Assembly (NCBI RefSeq): GCF_003234365.2
Contig: NZ_CP126260.1
Coordinates: 1,178,001 to 1,242,000 of the forward strand
DNA from: Curtobacterium sp. MCJR17_020
GTDB lineage: Bacteria > Actinomycetota > Actinomycetes > Actinomycetales > Microbacteriaceae
Length of the DNA stretch: 64,000 bases
Direction of reading: 5' to 3'
Position numbers and translations under genes: made by a program. Each line of letters starts with the position of its first letter. Within the stretch, counting starts at the first letter, position 1. Below are positions 6,738 through 15,409 of the stretch, in pieces. The notes beneath the pieces were generated by a model. That model saw nothing but the letters and a program-made list of their open reading frames with translations, ran no database searches and was not told the origin of the DNA.

Positions 6738-8030
6738 ATGAGGACCACCACACGTGCGACGAGGAGCCGCGCCGCAGCGCTGCTCGCAGGAGCTGCCGCC
6801 ACGGCACTCGTCCTGACCGGCTGCTCGAGCGGCGGCAACGCGGCCGACACCGGCAGCGGGGAGATCAGCGGGTCGATCACGCTCCAGACGTGGGCGCTCA
6901 CGCCGACGTACACGGGCTACCTGAACGGGGTGATCGCCGACTTCGAGAAGGCCCACCCCGACGCGAAGGTCAAGCTGCAGGACCAGCCGGGCGACGGCTA
7001 CGCCGACAAGGTGCTCAGCCAGGCATCGTCGAACTCGCTGCCCGACGTCATCAACCTGCCGCCGGACATCGCCCTGCCGCTCGCGAAGCGCGGGTTCCTG
7101 CAGGACGTCGCGAAGGACGACACCAAGCTCGCGAGCACCTACGTCTCCGGCGCCCTGGACTCGTACGAGTACAAGGGCGTGGACGGCACGTTCGGCTACC
7201 CCTGGTACCTCAACACCGACGTCGACTACTGGAACGCGACGATGTTCGCGAAGTGCGGCCTCGACGCGAAGAACCCGCCGAAGACCACCGACGAGCTGTT
7301 CACGCAGGCGAAGACCATGCACGAGAACTGCCCGACCGACTACCTGATGAGCCGGAAGCCCGGCCTCGGCGACTTCACCCTGGCCGGCGTGAAGGTCCTC
7401 AACGCGGACGGCACGAAGTTCACCTTCGCCGACTCGTCGAAGGCCGCCGACCTGATCGAGCGCTACACGGACGCGTACCAGGACGGCTACATGCCCTCGA
7501 ACGTGCTGAACAGCGACTACCTCGGCAACTCGACGCTGTTCACGCAGCAGAAGGTCGCCTGGACCACGGGCGGCGCCACCTCGCTCGCCGACTTCGAGAA
7601 GAACAACCCGTCGCTCAAGGGAAAGGTCACCGTCAGCCCGGCCCTCGACACCCCGCCGCTGTACGTGCAGGGCCTGTCGGTGTCGGCCAAGTCGAAGCAC
7701 CTCGCCACCGCCGAGGCGTTCGCGAAGTTCATGACGAACGCGGAGAACCAAGAAGCGTTCGCGCACAAGGTCAACATCTTCCCGTCGACCACGTCGTCGC
7801 AGTCCGACCCGTACTTCTCGAAGGACGACGGCACCGTCAACGGCGAGGCCCGTGTCCTGGCGAACGAGGCCCTGAAGACCGCGAAGGTCCTCAACCCGGT
7901 CGAGGCGAACTCCGCGATGACGGACTTCCTCGACCAGCAGATCGCCCTCGCCATGAAGGGCCAGGTCGCGCCGGAGAAGGCGCTGCAGACCGCCCAGACC
8001 AAGATGAACAGCCTGCTGGCCAACGGCTGA
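6738..8030 (+). CDS. Sugar ABC transporter substrate-binding lipoprotein (family 1)
   Basis: Extracellular lipid-anchored binding protein of 430 residues for an oligosaccharide importer. The signal peptide ends in the lipobox L-T-G-C with acylated Cys29. The mature part has the family-1 extracellular solute-binding pattern (T-L-Q-T-W near the start, VIADFEKAHPDAKVKLQD, then the A-W-T-T-G-G-A-T-S region). ATG 6738 is preferred to 6717 because GAGGGAG lies 9-10 bases upstream and the signal peptide then has normal length. It is the first gene of the operon; its stop overlaps the next start (TGATG). Ligand inferred from the neighbours: high-mannose oligosaccharide with one GlcNAc. Confidence 0.93.
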   Translation: MRTTTRATRSRAAALLAGAAATALVLTGCSSGGNAADTGSGEISGSITLQTWALTPTYTGYLNGVIADFEKAHPDAKVKLQDQPGDGYADKVLSQASSNSLPDVINLPPDIALPLAKRGFLQDVAKDDTKLASTYVSGALDSYEYKGVDGTFGYPWYLNTDVDYWNATMFAKCGLDAKNPPKTTDELFTQAKTMHENCPTDYLMSRKPGLGDFTLAGVKVLNADGTKFTFADSSKAADLIERYTDAYQDGYMPSNVLNSDYLGNSTLFTQQKVAWTTGGATSLADFEKNNPSLKGKVTVSPALDTPPLYVQGLSVSAKSKHLATAEAFAKFMTNAENQEAFAHKVNIFPSTTSSQSDPYFSKDDGTVNGEARVLANEALKTAKVLNPVEANSAMTDFLDQQIALAMKGQVAPEKALQTAQTKMNSLLANG

Positions 8031-8908
8031 TGCGCGCCAACCGCTGGTTCACGCCCTGGCTGCTCGTCCTGCCGGCCCTCGTCTGGCTCGTCGCGTTCAG
8101 CCTCTGGCCGTCGATCAACACCGTCCGGCTGTCGTTCACGAACGCCAGCCCGCTGGGGGGCGTGAGCCAGTGGGTGGGGCTCAAGAACTTCGAGACCCTG
8201 CTCGCCGACCCGCAGGTGTGGGAAGCGCTGCTCAACAGCGTCATCTACATGGCGATCTGCCTGCCGCTGCTGACCGTGCTGCCGCTGCTCATCGCGGTGC
8301 TGGTCCAGCAGAAGCTGCCGGGGATCGCGTTCTTCCGCACGGCGTTCTACACGCCGGTCATCGCGTCGGCCGTGGTCGTCGGACTCATCTGGACCTGGAT
8401 CCTCGACGACCGCGGCGTCATCAACGAGATGGCGCAGGCGCTCGGCGTCGTGCAGGGCAGCGTCCCGTTCCTGACCGACCGGTGGCTGCTGCTCCTCAGC
8501 GCGATCAGCCTGACGGTCTGGAAGGGCCTCGGCTACTACATGATCATCTTCCTCGCGGCCCTCGGGAACGTCGGCAAGGACCTGCACGAAGCGGCCGCCC
8601 TCGACGGCGCCGGATCGGTGCGGCGGTTCTGGTCGGTCACCATGCCGGGGGTCCGCGGCACCATGACGCTCGTCGGGATCCTGGTCTGCGTCTCCGCGCT
8701 CCGGGTGTTCAGCGAGCTCTACATCCTCACCAACGGCACCGGTGGACCCGGCGGGCAGGACAACTCGCTCGTCATGCTCATCCAGCAGTACGCCCGCGGC
8801 TTCACCGGCAACCTCGGGTACGCGTCCGCCCTGAGCCTCCTGCTCTTCGTCGTGACCCTGATCCCGATGCTCGCCCTCGCGCGGATGAACAGCAAGGCGG
8901 ACAAGTGA
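8030..8908 (+). CDS. Sugar ABC transporter permease 1 (MalF/UgpA type)
   Basis: Membrane permease of 292 residues with six hydrophobic segments. The binding-protein-dependent permease loop EAAALDGAGSVRRFWSVTMP, where the ATPase docks, lies in the second half, and F-T-N-A-S-P-L precedes the first long loop as in UgpA-type subunits. It overlaps the binding-protein gene by one base (TGATG) and the second permease by four (GTGA), so translation is coupled. No ATPase gene is present in this operon; a shared MsiK-like ATPase elsewhere in the genome is the likely energiser. Confidence 0.95.
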   Translation: MRANRWFTPWLLVLPALVWLVAFSLWPSINTVRLSFTNASPLGGVSQWVGLKNFETLLADPQVWEALLNSVIYMAICLPLLTVLPLLIAVLVQQKLPGIAFFRTAFYTPVIASAVVVGLIWTWILDDRGVINEMAQALGVVQGSVPFLTDRWLLLLSAISLTVWKGLGYYMIIFLAALGNVGKDLHEAAALDGAGSVRRFWSVTMPGVRGTMTLVGILVCVSALRVFSELYILTNGTGGPGGQDNSLVMLIQQYARGFTGNLGYASALSLLLFVVTLIPMLALARMNSKADK

Positions 8909-9867
8909 CGAACACGACGACCACCGAACCCGCCCTGGGCGGGGCGCGCGGTGCAGCCAGCCCGACGCCGGACGTGACCGGCCAGGCGGACGCGGGACGG
9001 GCCTCCCGGCCTCCTCGCAAACGCCGTCGCGCGGTCTGGGGTGTCATGTCGACCCGCGAGAAGGTCGTGCGCTACGTCCTGCTCATCGTGGTGCTCTTCA
9101 TCACGATCGGCCCGTTCCTGTGGCAGCTGTCCACGTCGCTCAAGGGTGCCGGCGAGGACATCTACACCGCGAACCCGTCGTTCATCCCGACCGAGCCGAC
9201 CATCGAGAACTACCTCAAGGTGGCCGCCGCGATCCCGGTCTGGCGCTACATCGGCAACTCGCTGCTCGTCGCCGCGATCGACGTGTTCGGCAACATCGTC
9301 TTCGCGACGCTCGCCGGATTCGCCCTGGCGCGGCTGCAGTGGCGGCACCGCAAGCTCGTGCTCGGACTGTTCCTCGCGACCCTCGTCCTGCCCGGCGAGG
9401 CGACGATCATCTCGCAGTTCGTCACCGTCAAGGACCTCGGCCTCGCCGACAACCTGGTCGGCGTCGCCCTGCCCGGCATGATCGCCGCACTCAACGTGCT
9501 GCTCATGTTCAACGCGTTCCGGCAGATCCCCGAGGAGATCGACCAGGCCGCGGTGATGGACGGTGCGAACGCGATGCAGCGGCTGCGGTACATCTCGCTG
9601 CCCGCCGTGCAGGGGACCATCGCCGTCATCGCGATCTTCTCGTTCATCGGGGCGTGGGACGACTTCCTGTGGCCGCTCATCGTGCTGCAGTCGCCGGAGA
9701 ACCTCACCCTGACCGTCGGGTTGCAGTACCTGCAGGGCACGTTCGCGACCGACCAGCGCATGATCGCCGCCGGCACCATGATCGCGTTCATCCCGATCGC
9801 CGTGATCTTCGCCGTCCTGCAGCGCTTCTTCTTCAAGGGCGTCGAAGAGGGCGGTGTGAAGGGCTGA
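8905..9867 (+). CDS. Sugar ABC transporter permease 2 (MalG/UgpE type)
   Basis: Membrane permease of 320 residues, partner of the preceding subunit. About 50 N-terminal residues are disordered, ending in the basic R-P-P-R-K-R-R-R-A-V-W, and precede six membrane segments. The ATPase docking loop is E-E-I-D-Q-A-A-V-M-D-G-A-N-A-M-Q-R-L. GTG 8905 overlaps the upstream stop by four bases. The long N-terminal extension is unusual for this family; it contains the G-R-A-S-R-P sequence seen in other disordered tails here. Its stop overlaps the GH5 start (TGATG). Confidence 0.94.
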   Translation: MTNTTTTEPALGGARGAASPTPDVTGQADAGRASRPPRKRRRAVWGVMSTREKVVRYVLLIVVLFITIGPFLWQLSTSLKGAGEDIYTANPSFIPTEPTIENYLKVAAAIPVWRYIGNSLLVAAIDVFGNIVFATLAGFALARLQWRHRKLVLGLFLATLVLPGEATIISQFVTVKDLGLADNLVGVALPGMIAALNVLLMFNAFRQIPEEIDQAAVMDGANAMQRLRYISLPAVQGTIAVIAIFSFIGAWDDFLWPLIVLQSPENLTLTVGLQYLQGTFATDQRMIAAGTMIAFIPIAVIFAVLQRFFFKGVEEGGVKG

Positions 9868-11288
9868 TGCGCTTCGGGGTCAACTACACGCCCTCGGTCG
9901 GCTGGTTCCACTCGTGGCTCGACTTCTCACCGTCGGACACCGCCAGGGACCTCGAGGCGATCGCCTCGCTCGGCGCCGACCACGTGCGGATCTTCCCACT
10001 CTGGCCGGTGGTGCAGCCGAACCGCACCCTCATCCGGGCGTCGGCGCTGCAGGACGTCGCGACGGTCGTGGACATCGCCGGCTCGTTCGGGCTCGACGTC
10101 AACGTCGACGCCCTGCAGGGGCACCTGTCGAGCTTCGACTTCGTGCCCTCGTGGCTGGACAGCTGGCACCGTCGGAACATGTTCACCGACCCGGACGTCG
10201 TCGCGTCGACCGCGGCGTACGTCCGGGCGCTCGCCGCAGCGGTCGCGGACAAGGCGAACCTGCTCGGCATCACCATCGGCAACGAGGTGAACCAGTTCGC
10301 GCACGCGCCGCACCCCGCCCCGCACGACATCACGGCGGAGCAGGGGCACGCGTGGGCGGCGGCGATGGTCGCGGCGGCGCGGTCCGGGCTCGCGGCCGGT
10401 TCGGCCGGTTCGGCCGGTTCGTCCGGTTCGGCCGGTTCGTCCGGTTCGTCCGGTTCGTCCGGCCGGGAGGCCCGGGTCGACTCGTCCGCGTCGGCCCCGT
10501 CCGGCTCCGGGTCGCGTCCACGGCCGCTGGTCACCGTCGCGCAGTACGACGCGGCCTGGTACGACGACGCGCAGCCGTTCGGACCGGAGCACGCGGCGGA
10601 CCACGGTGACGCCACCGTCACGCACTCGTGGGTGTTCAACGGCTCGGCGGCCCTGCACGGCGCACTCGGGCCGGGGTCGGTGCGGCACGGGGAGTACCTC
10701 CTCCAGCTCGCCGCCGCCTGGAACCGCGACCCCGCACGGCCGAACTGGCTGCAGGAAGTCGGGGCGCCCACCAACGTCGTCGCCCCGGAGGACGCCGCCT
10801 CGTTCACCGAGCAGACCATCCGGCACGTGCTCGGGGCGCAACAGGTGCTCGGCGTCACGTGGTGGTGCTCGCACGACGTCGCCAGGTCGCTCGCCGACTT
10901 CCCGGAGCTCGAGTACGACCTCGGGCTCTTCACGAACGACGGCCGGATCAAGCCGGCGGGCGAGGCCTTCGCCGCCGTCGCACGGTCCGGTGCCACCGGC
11001 ACCGCTGCTGCGCCGCCGGCCACGGCGCTCGTGCTCGACGACGTGCTGCCCGACGGCTCGGACCGACACGGCATGCGTGCCGACTGCGCCCCCGGCGGAC
11101 GGTTCGCCGCCGCCTGGCTCGCGGTCGCGTCGGCGGAACCGGACGGTCGCGGCCCGCAGGTCGTCCTGCGGTCGCGGCTCGGCGACACCGGGATGCTCGC
11201 CGCCCGTGGCATCGACCGGTGCGTCGACGTGCCCGCCGAGCTCGACTCCACCTCCATCCGCGTCGCACACCCCGCGACCACGCGCTGA
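9867..11288 (+). CDS. GH5-family beta-mannosidase-like glycosidase
   Basis: Glycoside hydrolase of 473 residues with a TIM-barrel. It opens MRFGVNYTPSVGWFHSW and DHVRIFPLWPVVQPNRT, the pattern I associate with subfamily GH5_18, whose bifidobacterial member cleaves the Man-beta-1,4-GlcNAc core of N-glycans. Catalytic acid/base: Glu140 in IGNEVNQF; nucleophile: Glu297 in NWLQEVGAP. It has no signal peptide, so it should act in the cytoplasm after import. An insert at about residues 178-225 consists of seven Gly-Ser-(Ala/Ser) repeats followed by REARVD; it is encoded by a 9-bp minisatellite and looks like an added loop. Exact GH5 subfamily needs a profile search. Confidence 0.85.
   Translation: MRFGVNYTPSVGWFHSWLDFSPSDTARDLEAIASLGADHVRIFPLWPVVQPNRTLIRASALQDVATVVDIAGSFGLDVNVDALQGHLSSFDFVPSWLDSWHRRNMFTDPDVVASTAAYVRALAAAVADKANLLGITIGNEVNQFAHAPHPAPHDITAEQGHAWAAAMVAAARSGLAAGSAGSAGSSGSAGSSGSSGSSGREARVDSSASAPSGSGSRPRPLVTVAQYDAAWYDDAQPFGPEHAADHGDATVTHSWVFNGSAALHGALGPGSVRHGEYLLQLAAAWNRDPARPNWLQEVGAPTNVVAPEDAASFTEQTIRHVLGAQQVLGVTWWCSHDVARSLADFPELEYDLGLFTNDGRIKPAGEAFAAVARSGATGTAAAPPATALVLDDVLPDGSDRHGMRADCAPGGRFAAAWLAVASAEPDGRGPQVVLRSRLGDTGMLAARGIDRCVDVPAELDSTSIRVAHPATTR
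10398..10460 (+). repeat. 9-bp minisatellite, seven units, coding
   Basis: Seven perfect-length units of GGTTCG(G/T)CC encode Gly-Ser-Ala or Gly-Ser-Ser. Unit number can change without a frameshift. The dispersed 19-bp repeat starts three bases after the last unit. Confidence 0.9.
10463..10481 (+). repeat. Dispersed short repeat, copy 2 of 3 (encodes REARVD in frame)
   Basis: CCGGGAGGCCCGGGTCGAC, directly after the Gly-Ser minisatellite, inside the GH5 gene. Confidence 0.75.
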
Positions 11289-11320
11289 CCCGCGCCCACG
11301 CCCCGACCCTGGAAGGCCCC

Positions 11321-14300
11321 ATGCACGACGACATCCCCCTCACCACCGGACGGGCCCGCCGGGTCCTCGACGAGCGCATCACGCCGGCGGTGCACGCCAC
11401 CGCGACGCCGCTCGCGACCGCCTGGCACGAGCTGCCGGGGGAGCCGATCCCGCCGGCGCAGGGACTCGCGCTCGAGTTCACGCCGTACGAGGTCGGCACG
11501 CCCTGGGGCGCGGCCTGGGGGACGACGTGGTTCCGGCTGACCGGGACCGTGCCGACCGAGTGGGCCGGCCGCCGGGTGGAAGCCGTCGTCGACCTCGGCT
11601 TCGACAAGAACATGCCCGGGTTCCAGTGCGAGGGGCTCGTCTACCTGGCCGACGGCACGCCGGTGAAGTCGATCAACCCGCGCAACCAGTGGGTGCTGCT
11701 GACGGAACGGGCCGAGGGTGGCGAGACGATCGAGCTCTTCGTCGAGGCCGCGTCGAACCCCGTCCTGCTCGACTACCACCCCTTCCTGGTCACCCACGAG
11801 GGCGACATCCAGACCTCGTCGTCGAAGCGGCTGTACACCTCGCGCCGGATGGACCTCGCCGTCTTCGAGTCCGAGGTGCACGAGCTCGCGCTCGACATCG
11901 ACGTCCTGCTCGAACTGCAGGCCGAGCTGCCCGAGGGGCCGCGACGGATGCGGATCCTGCAGGCCCTCGACGACGCGCTGGACCGGCTCGACCTGCAGCA
12001 CATCCCTGCGACCGCGGGTGACGCGCGTGCGGCGCTCGCCGACGTGCTCGCCGCACCTGCCGAATCGTCCGCGCACACGATCTCGGCGATCGGCCACGCG
12101 CACATCGACTCCGCCTGGCTCTGGCCCGTCCGCGAGACGATCCGCAAGGTCGCCCGCACCACCTCGACGATGACCGAGCTCATCGACCAGACCGACGAAT
12201 TCCTGTACGGCATGTCGAGCGCCCAGCAGTACGCCTGGATCAAGGAACACCGGCCCGAGGTGTACGCCCGGGTGCAGGCCGCCGTCCAGGCCGGCCGGTT
12301 CCTGCCGATCGGCGGCATGTGGGTCGAGTCCGACACCGTGATGCCGACCGGCGAGAGCATCGTCCGCCAGTTCTCGCAGGGGCAGCGGTTCTTCGAGCGC
12401 GAGTTCGGCATCCGACCCAAGGGCGTCTGGCTGCCGGACAGCTTCGGGTACTCGCCGGCGCTGCCGCAGCTCATGCGCCGTGCGGGCTTCGAGTGGTTCT
12501 TCACGCAGAAGATCTCGTGGAACCAGGTCAACAAGTTCCCGCACCACACGTTCCTGTGGGAGGGCATCGACGGCTCACGGGTGTTCTCGCACTTCCCGTC
12601 GATGGACACCTACAACTCGCGCCTGTCCGGCAGCGAGGTCGCCAAGGCCTCCCGCCAGTTCCGTGAGAACCGGCTCGCCACCGGGTCGATCGCCCCGGTC
12701 GGCTGGGGCGACGGCGGCGGTGGCACCACCCGCGAGATGACCGGCACGGCTGCACGGCTCGCCGACCTCGAGGGCAGCGCGAAGGTGCGCTGGGAACACC
12801 CCGACACGTTCTTCGACCGTGCGAAGTCCGAGCTGCCCGACCCGCCCGTGTGGGTGGGCGAGCTGTACCTCGAGCTGCACCGCGCCACCCTGACCAGCCA
12901 GCACGGCACGAAGCAGGGCAACCGCCGGTGCGAACAGCTCCTCATCGAGGCCGAGCTCTGGGCCGCGACCGCCGCCGCACGCAGCCACTTCGCCTACCCG
13001 TACGACGAGCTCGACGACCTGTGGCAGCAGGTGCTGCTCCAGCAGTTCCACGACATCCTGCCGGGCACCTCGATCGCCTGGGTGCACCGCGAGGCCGAGG
13101 CGAAGTACGCCGAGACGGCCGCGGCGCTGACCGCGATCATCGACCAGGCGCTCTCGGCGCTCGCCGGTGCCGGCGACGCGGCCGTCGTCGTGAACCCGGC
13201 CCCGTTCCTCCAGGCCGGCGCACCCGCGCAGGGCGCCGTCCTGGCGACCGACGTGGCGGAACCGACCGCTGTCACGCTGACGGAGCAGGACGGCGGGTAC
13301 GTGCTGGCGAACGAGCTGGTCCGCGTGACCGTCACGGACCAGGGACTCGTCACGAGCGCCGTCGACCTGGCCAGCGGGCGTGAGGCTATCGCCGCCGGAC
13401 AGGCCGCGAACCTGCTGCAGCTGCACCAGGACTTCCCGAACATGTGGGACGCGTGGGACGTCGACCGGTACTACCGGAACCGGGTCGAGGACCTGGTGGA
13501 CGTCTCGTCGCTCGAGGCCTCGGTCGACGACGCCGGCGTCGCCCGGGTCGTCGTGTCGCGGTCCTTCGGCGACTCGACCGTGCGGCAGGAGATCGTCCTC
13601 GCACCGGACTCCCGCATGCTGGAGTTCGACCAGACGACCGACTGGCACGAGACCGAGAAGTTCCTCAAGGTCGCGTTCCCGCTCGACGTCCGCGCTGAGC
13701 ACACCGTCGCCGAGACGCAGTTCGGGGCGCAGAAGCGGGTGACGCACACGAACACCTCGTGGGAGGCCGCGAAGTTCGAGACCTCGATGCACCGCTACGT
13801 GCTCGTGTCCGAGCCGGGGTTCGGCGTCGCGCTCGTGAACGACTCGATCCACGGCTTCGACACCACCCGCGACGCCGTCGACGGGCACGTCACCACCACC
13901 GTGCGGCTGTCCCTGCTGCGGGCACCGCGGTTCCCAGACCCCGAGACCGACCAGGGCGTGCAGACGCACCGGTACGGCATCGTCATCGGGACGGACCAGC
14001 TCGGGGCCACCGCGGCGGGCGTCCGGATGAACGCCAGCGCGCGGACCGTCACCGGGGCGCACGGGTTCGCGCCGCTCGTGCGGGTGTCCGGCGGGGTCGT
14101 GCTGTCGAGCGTCAAGCTCGCCGACGACCGCTCCGGCGACCTGGTCGTGCGGGTGTACGAGCCGGTGGGGCGGCGGGGGACCGGCGGGATCGCGGTCGAT
14201 GGGCCGTTCGGACCGGCTGCCGAGGTCACCCTGCTCGAAGAGCCGCTGGCCTCGGCCGGGACCGTCGACGCGTCCTCGTTCGCCGTCGACGCCTACGAGG

Positions 14301-14329
14301 TCCGCACCTTCCGCTTCCCACACAACTGA
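11321..14329 (+). CDS. GH38 alpha-mannosidase
   Basis: Retaining alpha-mannosidase of 1002 residues, normal length for bacterial family GH38 enzymes. Zinc ligands appear in GHAHIDSAWLWP (His259, His261, Asp263 region), and the catalytic nucleophile should be Asp373 in WLPDSFGYS. The middle domain (LLQQFHDILPGTSIAWVHRE) carries the conserved QFHD motif, and the C-terminal beta-domains follow. No signal peptide, so cytoplasmic. GGAAGG sits four bases before ATG 11321. It would remove the alpha-linked mannoses from an imported high-mannose glycan, leaving Man-beta-GlcNAc for the GH5 enzyme. Gap of 32 bp to the GH5 gene, same operon. Confidence 0.95.
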   Translation: MHDDIPLTTGRARRVLDERITPAVHATATPLATAWHELPGEPIPPAQGLALEFTPYEVGTPWGAAWGTTWFRLTGTVPTEWAGRRVEAVVDLGFDKNMPGFQCEGLVYLADGTPVKSINPRNQWVLLTERAEGGETIELFVEAASNPVLLDYHPFLVTHEGDIQTSSSKRLYTSRRMDLAVFESEVHELALDIDVLLELQAELPEGPRRMRILQALDDALDRLDLQHIPATAGDARAALADVLAAPAESSAHTISAIGHAHIDSAWLWPVRETIRKVARTTSTMTELIDQTDEFLYGMSSAQQYAWIKEHRPEVYARVQAAVQAGRFLPIGGMWVESDTVMPTGESIVRQFSQGQRFFEREFGIRPKGVWLPDSFGYSPALPQLMRRAGFEWFFTQKISWNQVNKFPHHTFLWEGIDGSRVFSHFPSMDTYNSRLSGSEVAKASRQFRENRLATGSIAPVGWGDGGGGTTREMTGTAARLADLEGSAKVRWEHPDTFFDRAKSELPDPPVWVGELYLELHRATLTSQHGTKQGNRRCEQLLIEAELWAATAAARSHFAYPYDELDDLWQQVLLQQFHDILPGTSIAWVHREAEAKYAETAAALTAIIDQALSALAGAGDAAVVVNPAPFLQAGAPAQGAVLATDVAEPTAVTLTEQDGGYVLANELVRVTVTDQGLVTSAVDLASGREAIAAGQAANLLQLHQDFPNMWDAWDVDRYYRNRVEDLVDVSSLEASVDDAGVARVVVSRSFGDSTVRQEIVLAPDSRMLEFDQTTDWHETEKFLKVAFPLDVRAEHTVAETQFGAQKRVTHTNTSWEAAKFETSMHRYVLVSEPGFGVALVNDSIHGFDTTRDAVDGHVTTTVRLSLLRAPRFPDPETDQGVQTHRYGIVIGTDQLGATAAGVRMNASARTVTGAHGFAPLVRVSGGVVLSSVKLADDRSGDLVVRVYEPVGRRGTGGIAVDGPFGPAAEVTLLEEPLASAGTVDASSFAVDAYEVRTFRFPHN

Positions 14330-14357
14330 ACGACCGACCCATTCAAGGAGGAATGAC

Positions 14358-15257
14358 ATGAAGAAGTCCATGAAGTTCGGGATCGTGGCGGCCATCGCCG
14401 CGATGGTGGCGGCGCCGCTCGTGCCGTCCGCAGCCACCGCAGCACCGGCATCGGCCGCTGCCACCAAGTCCGGGCCGACGAGCATCGCCTACGTCGAAGT
14501 CAACAACGACCAGCTCGCGAACGTCGGCCGCTACACGCTGTCCGGCGGTGCGAACGCCTTCGACGTCGCGATCATCTTCGCGGCGAACATCAACTGGAAC
14601 GGCTCCAAGGCTGTTCTGGTCAACAACGACAAGGTGCAGGCGACCCTCGACAACGCCGCCACGCAGATCAAGCCGCTGCAGGCGAAGGGCATCAAGGTGT
14701 CGCTGTCGGTCCTCGGCAACCACCAGGGTGCGGGCATCGCCAACTTCCCGACCCAGGCGGCCGCGTCGGACTTCGCGTCCCAGATCGCTGCCACCGTGTC
14801 GAAGTACGGACTCGACGGCGTCGACCTCGACGACGAGTACTCCGACTACGGCGCGAACGGCACCCCGCAGCCGAACCAGCAGTCCATCGGCTGGCTCATC
14901 ACCGCCTTGCGTGCCCAGATGCCCGGCAAGCTCATCTCGTTCTACGACATCGGCCCGGCCTCGTCTTCGCTGTCGTCGTCGAGCAGCACCATCGGCTCGA
15001 AGCTCGACTACGCCTGGAACCCCTACTACGGCACGTACTCGGCGCCGTCGATCCCGGGGCTCGGCAAGGACCGGTTGTCCGCTGCCGCTGTGGACATCCA
15101 GAACACCGCGCAGTCGACGGCGGTGTCGCTCGCGCAGCGCACGAAGGCCGACGGGTACGGCGTCTTCATGACGTACAACCTGCCGGGAGGTGACAAGTCC
15201 GCCTACGTCTCCGCCCTGACGCAGAAGCTCTACGGTCAGGCCGCGACGTACCGCTGA
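14358..15257 (+). CDS. Secreted endo-beta-N-acetylglucosaminidase, EndoH-type GH18
   Basis: Secreted enzyme of 299 residues that cuts between the two core GlcNAc units of high-mannose N-glycans. A Sec signal peptide spans about residues 1-33 (M-K-K-S-M-K-F-G-I-V then an Ala-rich stretch). The GH18 catalytic motif DGVDLDDEYSDYG matches Streptomyces EndoH; Asp158 and Glu160 are the expected catalytic pair. I-S-F-Y-D-I-G and L-D-Y-A-W-N-P-Y-Y-G are further EndoH features. It has the best ribosome-binding site of the operon (AAGGAGGAA before ATG 14358) and a 24-bp-stem terminator after it. Its product, Man(n)GlcNAc, is what the upstream ABC importer and two mannosidases would handle. Confidence 0.93.
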   Translation: MKKSMKFGIVAAIAAMVAAPLVPSAATAAPASAAATKSGPTSIAYVEVNNDQLANVGRYTLSGGANAFDVAIIFAANINWNGSKAVLVNNDKVQATLDNAATQIKPLQAKGIKVSLSVLGNHQGAGIANFPTQAAASDFASQIAATVSKYGLDGVDLDDEYSDYGANGTPQPNQQSIGWLITALRAQMPGKLISFYDIGPASSSLSSSSSTIGSKLDYAWNPYYGTYSAPSIPGLGKDRLSAAAVDIQNTAQSTAVSLAQRTKADGYGVFMTYNLPGGDKSAYVSALTQKLYGQAATYR

Positions 15258-15296
15258 CGCGTTCGCCCTGACGGAAGCGGCTGGGGGCTCGGCCTG

Positions 15297-15357
15297 GTGC
15301 GAGGTTCCGCACTCGGTGCGAGCCCCCGACCGTCGCACCGAGTGTGGAACCTCGCAC
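15297..15357 (+). terminator. Long hairpin terminator after the glycan operon (repeat family 1)
   Basis: Arms 15297-15320 and 15334-15357 pair over 24 bp with one G-U, around a 13-base loop. The arms contain the CCTCGCAC/GTGCGAGG words of repeat family 1. There is no clear T tract. Confidence 0.75.
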
Positions 15358-15370
15358 GGTGTTCGGCCGA

Positions 15371-15387
15371 CCTCGCACCGTGCGAGG
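15371..15387. repeat. Repeat family 1 palindrome, intergenic copy
   Basis: CCTCGCACCGTGCGAGG, identical to two copies inside the fused ABC ATPase gene (31769-31785 and 31883-31899). It lies 23 bases before the DUF1905 start. Confidence 0.85.
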
Positions 15388-15397
15388 GGTGCGGCCG

Positions 15398-15403
15398 TAC
15401 GAT
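15398..15403 (+). promoter_or_regulatory. -10 box of a leaderless promoter
   Basis: TACGAT, six bases, then ATG 15410; no ribosome-binding site. Confidence 0.5.
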
Positions 15404-15409
15404 CGCCGC

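Noticed and set aside
10628..11320. Long upstream extension of the GH38 gene in the same frame
   Set aside because: It overlaps the conserved GH5 coding sequence in another frame and has no family similarity; ATG 11321 has a ribosome-binding site.
14358..15257. Chitinase (GH18)
   Set aside because: D-G-V-D-L-D-D-E-Y-S-D-Y-G and the small size match EndoH-type endoglycosidases, and the neighbours are mannosidases.
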